Shown here in pieces: positions 6,004 to 12,003 of a stretch of 20,657 nucleotides of DNA (the stretch's first letter is position 1; every line of letters begins with the position of its first letter). A model generated the notes under the pieces. It ran no database searches. It saw nothing but the letters and a program-made list of their open reading frames with translations, and was not told where the DNA came from. A program made the translations under genes and the position numbers. The DNA is from an uncultured Actinomycetes bacterium (GTDB taxonomy: Bacteria > Actinomycetota > Thermoleophilia > Solirubrobacterales > Thermoleophilaceae): positions 1 through 20,657 of the forward strand of contig CAMLNW010000011.1 of the NCBI GenBank assembly GCA_946481495.1, written 5' to 3'.

Positions 6004-6286
6004 GCGGTTGCACATCAATCTCGACGAGGAGACCGTCGAAGCGATCGACGACCTCGCCGGCAAGGGGGGACGCAGCGCGTTCATCCGCGAGACGCTCACC
6101 GTGGAGGTGGAGCGCCAGCGCAAGATGAAGCTCTTCTGGTCGGCCTTTGGGGCACTTCCCGACTTCATGCCCGGCGTCACGGCAGAGACGATTCGTGAGG
6201 AACGGCGCCGTGAGACCGAGGCTGACGATCGCAAGCTCGCGAAGCACTGGGGCTATGACCCTGCTCGATTCGACAGTCCTGATTGA
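6002..6286 (+). CDS. vapB: Ribbon-helix-helix antitoxin, VapB type (94 aa)
   Basis: Residues 1-32 (MRLHINLDEETVEAIDDLAG, then RSAFIRETL) have the ribbon-helix-helix pattern: a basic/hydrophobic strand, helix 1, a Gly turn and helix 2. The C-terminal half (WSAFGALPDFMPGVTAETIREERRRETEADDRK) is charged and likely to be disordered until it wraps the toxin. In-frame ATGs at 5984 and 5996 are possible starts. I prefer 6002 because MRLHINLDEE is the natural beginning of the fold and the upstream ATGs lie in the operator palindrome. The gene overlaps the toxin gene by 32 nt. It sits 24 nt after the Tad-like operon but shows no functional link to it. Confidence 0.82.
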   Translation: MRLHINLDEETVEAIDDLAGKGGRSAFIRETLTVEVERQRKMKLFWSAFGALPDFMPGVTAETIREERRRETEADDRKLAKHWGYDPARFDSPD

Positions 6287-6635
6287 TTTTCTGCGCGGGG
6301 CGGAGCACGTCCGCGCGCGGCTCGCGCGTCGCCCGGGCGCGTTTCTCACCTCGGCGGTGGTGGTCCATCAAGTACTCCGGGGGATCCGTCCAGGAGAAGC
6401 CACCGCCACCCACGGCCTGATCGAAGGTCTCGAGGTCGTCTCCGTCGGAAAGATGGAGGCTGTCCTGGCCGCGCGCTGGCGGCGCGAGTTCGCACAAAGC
6501 GGCGTGACGCTTCAGCTGTCCGACAGCCTGATTGCCGCCTGCGCCGTCACCCACGGCGTCACGCTCGCCACGGCCAACATTAAGGACTTCCCGATGGAGG
6601 AGCTGACGGTCGAGCATTGGCCGAGCGCCGCCTGA
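6255..6635 (+). CDS. vapC: PIN-domain toxin, VapC type, with Gln in place of a conserved acidic residue (126 aa)
   Basis: VapC toxins are Mg2+-dependent RNases that cut tRNA or rRNA when freed from VapB. The PIN fold is clear: LLDSTVLIDFLRG with Asp5, SAVVVHQVLRGI (33-44), LSDSLIAACAVTHGVTLATANIKDF with Asp90, and Asn108/Asp111. Where most VapCs have a metal-binding Glu (the E of the 'ELLRG' segment) this protein has Gln39 (CAA; GAA would restore Glu). The rest of the site is intact. The ATG at 6255 lies inside the antitoxin gene, giving a 32-nt overlap that is long for such pairs. No later ATG keeps the first strand, so this start is well supported. Confidence 0.88.
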   Translation: MTLLDSTVLIDFLRGAEHVRARLARRPGAFLTSAVVVHQVLRGIRPGEATATHGLIEGLEVVSVGKMEAVLAARWRREFAQSGVTLQLSDSLIAACAVTHGVTLATANIKDFPMEELTVEHWPSAA

Positions 6636-6672
6636 GCCGCGCGAAGATCCGCTGGCGGCGTTATTTTCCTCG

Positions 6673-7994
6673 ATGCTTCGCGCCGGCATTCTTGCCCTGC
6701 TCGTCGTGGCCTTGGCTAGCGTTGTCGTGGCTCCGGCGAGCGCTGCGGGTGGTCTGGCCAACACCGCGGTCAAAAAGAAGGCGGCGAAAAAGAAAGCCGC
6801 CAAGAAGAAGTGCAAGAAGACGCATCGGCTGATGAAAGGCAAGTGCGTGCGCAAGAAGAAGGCGCAGCCGCCGGCCAAGCCGAAGCCCGCGGAGCCAGCG
6901 CCCGACCCGTTGAGCGACGCCGACGGAGATGGCATCCCGTACAAGTGGGAGGTCCCGGCGACGACTCCACCCACCACGGGCAAGCCGAAGCGCTGCTCCT
7001 CGAAGCAGCGGCTGCTCAAGGGCAAGTGCGTGCCCAAGTGCAAGAAGGCCGCGTGCTCAAGGGCGGCAAGTGCATCAAGCGCAAGAAGAAGACCGCAAAG
7101 CGCAAGCGCCCCAAGGCGAAGGCATCGCTGGCGACCGAGAGCGTCGCTCGGCTCGGCGCCAACCCGAACCACAAGGACATCTTCGTCCAGGTCGACTACG
7201 CCAATCAGGCGCTGCGCCAGAACGTCTCCTGCGCGGAGTTCGACAGGATCGTCGCCGCCTTCGCGAGCGCCCCGGTCTCCAACCCGGACGGCAGGGCGGG
7301 GATCGATCTCCACATCGACGCAGGCCCGGCCTGCGGTAGTCGCTACGACCTCGGTGGGTCGGCGATCTTCGACGCCGGCGCCTGTCCGAACTTCAGCCAG
7401 GCGCTCAACAAGGCCAATCTCGCGGAGAGTCGTGTCGGCACCTTCCACATCGCCGTCTTCGCACCGAACTGCGGAGGGTCCGGCGGCGTAGGGAATCTGC
7501 ACGGGACGAAGATGGCCGTCTTCACGGAGGGTCCGGACTTCGCACATGTTCTGATGCACGAGCTCGGTCACAACCTCGGTCTCGATCATCCCTACCCGCT
7601 GCAACCGAACCGGCTCAGCACGATGAGCACGCATCTGTTCGCTTCTGACACCGGCAGCGGCGGCACGGAGGTGCTCGACTTCCAGCGCTTCGACCTTCCG
7701 GCCCTCGACGAGAACAACCTCAGCGAGATCGCTGGCATCTCCGCGCTGCCGGAGGCGCGTCGCTTTTACGTTCAGCATCAGTGCGAGGGCGGAGGCATAC
7801 GAAATGCCTGGTCCAGCAGCGGCTCGATCGACTGGGATTGCGATTCGCCACAACCGCCGGATCTGCCGGTGTTCGAGACCGACCCGGTCGCAGCTGACGT
7901 CAACGGTGACGGCTTGAGGACGGTTCTGCCCGCGACCGGCAACGAGTGGATCTCGCTCGACTACCGCAGTGGCGGCGGTATCGGGCCGCGCTAG
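6673..7994 (+). pseudogene. Secreted zinc metalloprotease with Cys/Lys-rich repeats, broken by a -1 frameshift
   Basis: MLRAGILALLVVALASVVVAPASAAG is a good Sec signal peptide. A lysine-rich tract and DADGDGIPYKWE, a calcium-binding thrombospondin-3/dockerin-like loop, follow. Repeats of the form C..x.R.LKGKCV.KK come next. After 7047 the frame changes. Adding one G to the GG at 7047-7048 restores CKKGRVLKGGKCI and continues to 7994, for about 440 residues. The catalytic part has HELGHNLGLDH (7557-7589; about residues 296-306), the metzincin-type HExxHxxGxxH zinc site, with a possible Met-turn in LSTMSTHLF. A second DVNGDG loop lies near the C-terminus. It is probably an exported protease; the substrate is unknown. 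TATTTT lies 5 nt before the ATG. Read as is, the protein would end before the protease domain. Confidence 0.78.
6811..7091 (+). repeat. Three tandem-like Cys/Lys-rich coding repeats
   Basis: Units at 6811-6861 (CKKTHRLMKGKCVRKKK), 6994-7047 (CSSKQRLLKGKCVPKCKK) and 7048-7091 (GRVLKGGKCIKRKKK after frame correction) share the pattern [basic]R.L.KGKC[VI].K. Unit boundaries 2 and 3 meet exactly at the frameshift. In this lineage such modules commonly occur as repeated wall- or DNA-affinity-like tails; that function is my inference. Confidence 0.55.
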
Positions 7995-9479
7995 CTACCG
8001 ACCGACGTGTAGCAGCTTGGTGACCGTCCCGCGGTTGCCGGTGGAGTCGGTCGCGCGCACCCGGATGCGGGCGACGAATCGATGGCGCTTAGGGAGCGCA
8101 TCGTGCTGTGGCTTCAGGCGTACAACGCGTGAACCGTTGACTGCCGCGAGGCTCTTTCTCGCCGTTGCCACATAGCGGAAAGAGCCGTCGCTTCCGCGGC
8201 GCAAGCGGATGAGTACATCGATCTTCAAGGCACTGCGCTCGCTCGGTCGCACACGGATCGCAAAGCCGTCCCGGAAGTCGCCGTAAGCCATGCTGCCGGG
8301 AAGGCGGTCGATTGCGAGCATAGGTGGGGTGCGATCCGGAGTCGGGACAATGCAGCCCGGGAACGGGCAGCTCGGCACGGACGGATTCGCGGCTGCGCTT
8401 GGCGGTGCTGGCGGCAGTGGCGGGTCGGGCAACGGCGGATCTGGATCGGGTGGTGACGGCACGGCAGACCGTGGTGTCACCGGTTGGCAGGCAGCGTGCT
8501 CCATATCGCCATGGGACATGGCGCACCAGGTGTGCCACGCGAGTCGTACGTGCCCGCTGGCCTCTGTCAGCCCGGTGTCCCAAGCGGCCTGGGGGCTGCC
8601 GCGCATGTGGTAGTAGTGGATCCGCTCGACCTGAGGCAGCTCCGCCAGGGTCGTCGCGAGCCACCAGACGGTGTCGTTCTGGGAGGTCTCGGAGGCCTCG
8701 ATTCCGCGCTGGTCTCTGCCGAAGGCGCCGACCTCGGTGATCCAGACGTCTGCCCCGGCCGGTGCCAGGCCGATCACGTCGAGCGTCGTCTGGGTGGTCT
8801 CGTTGTACGCCCCGGAGTACGGATGGAAGGCGACATGGTCGCCCCAGCCGCCGCCGGCATTCTCATATGCGTTGACGTAGGCTGCGATCGTTCCCAGGTC
8901 GGCGCGGTCGACGAAGTCTGGGGAGGTGATCTCGGCCGTTGGGTCCCAGGTGGCGATTGCGTCCTGCAGCCCCGTGTAATACCCAGCCAGCAGCTGTGCT
9001 CCCGACACGCCCGGCAGCCACATCTCGCCGCGATTCGGCTCGTTCGCCGGGCCCCAGACGTCGACGTCGTCGGCGAGCAGGCGCACGACCTCGCCGACGT
9101 GCTCGGCGTAGCCCTCCGCGGTCGGCTTCTCGCCATAGACAGGGTCTAGATCCGATCCGACGCTCCTCTTGAACGTCACGACGATCTGCTGCACGCCCTG
9201 CGCCCTGGCGCGAGCGATCATCCCGCGCGCTCGGTCGATGTGCCACGGAAGATCGGTTGCGTTCCAGATCATCTGGAAACGAAATGCCTTCGGCTCGAGC
9301 GCGGCGAACTCGTCCTCTAGCGACGGGAGATAACCGGGGTTGTCCCACTCCCAGTCGTCGTCGGCGATGGCGAACCCCCAGCCATCGGGTGTGACGGCGC
9401 CGTGCGCCGGTGGCGTGGCGAATGTCAGCGCCGCCAATGCAGCGACCGCGAGAGCGCTGACACGGCGGCAGACGAGCAC
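7995..9479 (-). CDS. Secreted clan GH-A glycoside hydrolase with Pro-rich linker and C-terminal beta domain (about 494 aa)
   Basis: From the GTG at 9479 the protein has a signal peptide (CRRVSALAVAALAALTFATPPAHG) and then a TIM-barrel glycosidase. It carries the two clan GH-A glutamates: acid/base Glu147 in VWGPANEPNRG and nucleophile Glu249 in VWITEVGAFG. Other barrel features include HVAFHPYSG and RIHYYHMRG. A proline-rich linker (many PP, about 365-405) leads to a C-terminal beta-sandwich-like domain of about 100 residues ending in VTKLLHVGR. The family (GH5/GH39-like) and the sugar substrate cannot be told. An in-frame ATG at 9536 would add 19 residues and overlap the divergent DUF2277 start, so 9479 is preferred, though neither has a good ribosome site. 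Its TAG stop abuts the stop of the convergent protease. Confidence 0.8.
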   Translation of the reverse strand: MLVCRRVSALAVAALAALTFATPPAHGAVTPDGWGFAIADDDWEWDNPGYLPSLEDEFAALEPKAFRFQMIWNATDLPWHIDRARGMIARARAQGVQQIVVTFKRSVGSDLDPVYGEKPTAEGYAEHVGEVVRLLADDVDVWGPANEPNRGEMWLPGVSGAQLLAGYYTGLQDAIATWDPTAEITSPDFVDRADLGTIAAYVNAYENAGGGWGDHVAFHPYSGAYNETTQTTLDVIGLAPAGADVWITEVGAFGRDQRGIEASETSQNDTVWWLATTLAELPQVERIHYYHMRGSPQAAWDTGLTEASGHVRLAWHTWCAMSHGDMEHAACQPVTPRSAVPSPPDPDPPLPDPPLPPAPPSAAANPSVPSCPFPGCIVPTPDRTPPMLAIDRLPGSMAYGDFRDGFAIRVRPSERSALKIDVLIRLRRGSDGSFRYVATARKSLAAVNGSRVVRLKPQHDALPKRHRFVARIRVRATDSTGNRGTVTKLLHVGR

Positions 9480-9521
9480 CTCTCTAGGAAAGCACGCCGC
9501 CTGCTTCCGCTCAAATGGGAC

Positions 9522-9527
9522 TACGCT
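9522..9527 (+). promoter_or_regulatory. Putative -10 element for the DUF2277 gene (leaderless)
   Basis: TACGCT lies 7 nt before the ATG at 9535, with no ribosome binding site between them. Confidence 0.45.
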
Positions 9528-9534
9528 CAGTGAC

Positions 9535-9807
9535 ATGTGTCGAAACATCCGAACCCTGCATAACTTCGAGCCTCCGGCGAGTGAGGACGAGGTCCACGAC
9601 GCGGCGTTGCAGTACGTGCGCAAGATCAGCGGCTCGACGAAGCCGTCGAAGGCCAACCAGGAGGCCTTCGACCGCGCCGTCGAGGAGGTCACCGCGGCCA
9701 CACGCACGCTGCTCCACGGCCTCGTGAGCAACGCGCCGCCGAAGGACCGCGAGGTCGAGGCGGCCAAGCGCCGCGAGCGCTTCGCGCGTCGCTCGGCCGC
9801 GGCCTAG
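9535..9807 (+). CDS. DUF2277 family protein (90 aa)
   Basis: The start MCRNIRTLHNFEPPAS and the segments AALQYVRKISGSTKPSKAN, AFDRAVEEVTAATRTLLHGL and APPKDREVEAAKRRERF match the conserved DUF2277 pattern along the whole length. The family consists of short, mostly helical, charged proteins common in actinobacteria and of unknown function. The ATG at 9535 is chosen because it gives the family's MCRNIR start; an upstream reading from 9340 is antisense to the glycosidase. The gene is divergent from that glycosidase and 35 nt upstream of the MaoC-type gene, which appears to have its own promoter. Confidence 0.88.
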   Translation: MCRNIRTLHNFEPPASEDEVHDAALQYVRKISGSTKPSKANQEAFDRAVEEVTAATRTLLHGLVSNAPPKDREVEAAKRRERFARRSAAA

Positions 9808-9827
9808 CCAGGAGGCCGCGCGCCGGT

Positions 9828-9833
9828 TAGTCT
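9828..9833 (+). promoter_or_regulatory. Putative -10 element for the MaoC-type gene (leaderless)
   Basis: TAGTCT lies 9 nt before the ATG at 9843. An AGGAGG-like sequence at 9810-9815 is too far upstream (27 nt) to serve as a ribosome site. Confidence 0.45.
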
Positions 9834-9842
9834 GCGCGCGAC

Positions 9843-10307
9843 ATGGCGCTGGCGACCGTTGATGGAATCGAGGGGCTGCGCGGGCTGATCGGCAAGCCGG
9901 TCGGTCCGAGCGAGTGGCGCGAGGTCACCCAGCCGATGATCGACTCGTTTGCCGAGCTGTCGGGCGACGACCAGTGGATCCACGTCGATGTCGAGCGGGC
10001 CGCGCGCGAGAGCCCGTTTGGCACGACGATCGCCCACGGCAACCTGACGTTGTCGATGATCGACGGCTTCCGGCTCGCGCTGATCGAGTCGACCGGCTTC
10101 AAGCTCGGCGTCAACTACGGCTGGAACAAGGTTCGCTTCCCGGCGCCGGTCCCGGTCGGGGCGAAGGTGCGTGCCATCGCCGAGGTCGTATCGGTCGACG
10201 ACGTCGGCGGCGGCTGGTTCCAGGTCGTCACCCGCTTCACGCTCGAGGTCGAGGGCTCTGAGAAGCCCTGCTGCGTCGCCGAGTCGGTCGGCCGCGCGCT
10301 CGTCTAG
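9843..10307 (+). CDS. MaoC-family (R)-specific enoyl-CoA hydratase-like protein (154 aa)
   Basis: The single hot-dog domain has the hydratase-2 signature: TQPMIDSFAELSGDDQWIHVD with Asp42 and His47 as the expected catalytic pair. FGTTIAHGNLTLSMI follows, and the later strand NYGWNKVRFPAPVPVGAKVRA is typical of MaoC dehydratases. Such enzymes hydrate trans-2-enoyl-CoA to (R)-3-hydroxyacyl-CoA, linking beta-oxidation with polyhydroxyalkanoate or other lipid pathways. The physiological substrate is not evident. The length is normal for the stand-alone form. The TAG stop overlaps the stop of the convergent MFS gene through a shared CTAG (10304-10307). Confidence 0.9.
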   Translation: MALATVDGIEGLRGLIGKPVGPSEWREVTQPMIDSFAELSGDDQWIHVDVERAARESPFGTTIAHGNLTLSMIDGFRLALIESTGFKLGVNYGWNKVRFPAPVPVGAKVRAIAEVVSVDDVGGGWFQVVTRFTLEVEGSEKPCCVAESVGRALV

Positions 10308-11914
10308 CCCGGGGCTGGCTGCGTCGCCGGGCCTGCGGTGTCCTGCGTGTGGTACTCGTCGAGCAGCTCGCTCTCGCGCTCGCGGCGCGGGAACAGGAAG
10401 AAGACGATCACGGCGCCGAGCACGATCGCGACGATCCCGGCGGTGTAGGCCCAGTCGTCGCCCTGCAGGAACGAGTCCTTGGCGGCCGAGATGATCTGCG
10501 GCGCGTACTGCGGGTACTGCTCCGCCGTCTGCGCCGCGCCCGCGAACGACTTGGTCAGCTGGCTCTGGGTGGCATCGCTGACCTGTGACGAAGCCTGTGC
10601 AGAGCTGGCGATCTTGTCGTTGAACGCCGAGGTGTAGCCGTTGGTCAGCAGCGTGCCGAGAACCGACTGCATGATCGCTCCGCCGAGGTCGCGCTGGAGG
10701 TCGGCGGTGCCGGACGCCATGCCGGCGCGCGCGACCGGGACCGATCCGGTCAGCGACCGCGATGCGGGCGTGCCGGCGAGGCCGACTCCGACCCCGACCA
10801 GCGCGTAGCCGAGCCCGACGTGCCAGTACTGCGCGCTCTCGTCCCAGAGGACCAGCATCACGACGAACGCGAGCAGGCAGAAGAAGTAGCCGGCCAGCAT
10901 CGTGAAGCGGGCGCCGTGGCTACCGACCAGCTTCGCCGATCGCGGTGCCACCAGGACCATCGCGACTGCGCCGGGAAGGATCGCCAGGCCGGAGTCGAGC
11001 GTCGAGTAGCCGAGCACGTTCTGCAGGAACTGCTGGCCGATGAACATTGCGCCCATCAGCGAGCCGAAGACGATGATTCCTGCCACCGCGGCGACCCAGA
11101 AGATCCGTCGTCCCGCCACGTCGAGGGCGTAGAGCGGCACCCGCGCGCGCCGCTCGCGGATGATGAACGCCACCGTTGCGGCGAGCGCGATCGCGGCCAG
11201 GCCGAGCGTCAGCGACGTCTTGCCCGGCAGGCTGGTGAAGTTGATCGACAGCACCAGCGCGCCGACGAGCACGATCGAGATGATCCCGCCGAGGTTGTCG
11301 ACCGGATCGCTCGTCTCGTTGACGTGGGCCGGTATGAGCCGCCACGCCAGCACCAGCGCGATCAGCGCGAGCGGGATCGTCACCGCGAACACAGAGCCCC
11401 ATTCGAACTGCTCGAGCAGCGCCCCCGAGAGAGCCGGGCCGAGTGCCGACAACGCCCCGCCGATCGCCGACCAGAGCGCGATCGCGCGCGTCCTGCTCGC
11501 TCCTGACCAGAGCGCGGTGATCAGCGCCAGCGTGGTCGGGAACGCCATGCCGGCCGCCAGGCCGCCGATCACCCGCGCGATGAACAGCACGTCGACCGAC
11601 GGCGCCAGCGCCGCCAGGAGGCTCGCCGGAATCGACAGTCCCATTCCCAGCAGCACCATCAGCTTGCGCCCGTAGCGGTCGCCGACCGCGCCGAGGTAGA
11701 GCACCGATGCCGCGAGGCCGAGCGAGAACCCGACCGCGACAAGGTTCAGCTGCGTTTGGCTGGCGTCGAACGCCTTGCCGATGTCCGGCAGCGCTACGTT
11801 CGCCACCGCCAGGTTGAGGTTCGCGACCGCGGCGACAGCGATCAGGGCGGCGAGCACCCAAGGCGCTCGGGCTGGCGCCGTCGACGCGGTGGAGGAGCCG
11901 CCGTTTGCCGACAT
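10304..11914 (-). CDS. MFS transporter, DHA2 (EmrB/QacA-like) drug-efflux family (536 aa)
   Basis: This is a predicted 14-helix proton-driven exporter. Motif A is present after helix 2 (LGAVGDRYGRKLMVLLG), and the antiporter motif C region appears as GGALSALGPALSGALLEQF in helix 5. The first helix, ALIAVAAVANLNLAVANVALPDIGKAF, is typical of DHA2 proteins. A Gln/Ser/Ala-rich extracytoplasmic loop (about 440-490) precedes the last helix, and the tail (RRERESELLDEYHTQDTAG) is cytoplasmic. The substrate is unknown. No TetR- or MarR-type regulator is adjacent. The ATG at 11914 is chosen over an upstream in-frame ATG at 11953 because TATGGT lies 9 nt before it. It is divergent from uvrC with 89 nt between the starts. 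Confidence 0.92.
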   Translation of the reverse strand: MSANGGSSTASTAPARAPWVLAALIAVAAVANLNLAVANVALPDIGKAFDASQTQLNLVAVGFSLGLAASVLYLGAVGDRYGRKLMVLLGMGLSIPASLLAALAPSVDVLFIARVIGGLAAGMAFPTTLALITALWSGASRTRAIALWSAIGGALSALGPALSGALLEQFEWGSVFAVTIPLALIALVLAWRLIPAHVNETSDPVDNLGGIISIVLVGALVLSINFTSLPGKTSLTLGLAAIALAATVAFIIRERRARVPLYALDVAGRRIFWVAAVAGIIVFGSLMGAMFIGQQFLQNVLGYSTLDSGLAILPGAVAMVLVAPRSAKLVGSHGARFTMLAGYFFCLLAFVVMLVLWDESAQYWHVGLGYALVGVGVGLAGTPASRSLTGSVPVARAGMASGTADLQRDLGGAIMQSVLGTLLTNGYTSAFNDKIASSAQASSQVSDATQSQLTKSFAGAAQTAEQYPQYAPQIISAAKDSFLQGDDWAYTAGIVAIVLGAVIVFFLFPRRERESELLDEYHTQDTAGPATQPAPG

Positions 11915-11923
11915 CGTGCGGCG

Positions 11924-11929
11924 ACCATA
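11924..11929 (-). promoter_or_regulatory. Putative -10 element for the MFS transporter gene (leaderless)
   Basis: The minus strand reads TATGGT, 9 nt before the ATG at 11914. It helps to choose this start over the upstream in-frame ATG at 11953. Confidence 0.5.
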
Positions 11930-11990
11930 TTCAGCGCGGCGGTCGGCGTCCACCCCGACGCGGGCACGGATCGCGGTCGGCGGCGGCCCC

Positions 11991-11996
11991 TATCCT
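11991..11996 (+). promoter_or_regulatory. Putative -10 element for uvrC (leaderless)
   Basis: TATCCT lies 7 nt before the GTG at 12004. It stands out in a GC-rich run with no Shine-Dalgarno sequence. Confidence 0.5.
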
Positions 11997-12003
11997 CGTC
12001 GGG

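Noticed and set aside
5978..6635. vapBC as an accessory part of the Tad-like operon or sign of a mobile island
   Set aside because: It has its own operator, and no integrase, attachment repeat or clear shift in base composition was seen around it.
6760..7100. Repeated AAG-rich DNA considered as a CRISPR or satellite
   Set aside because: The repeats are imperfect, follow the codon frame and encode Lys/Cys motifs. There are no unique spacers.
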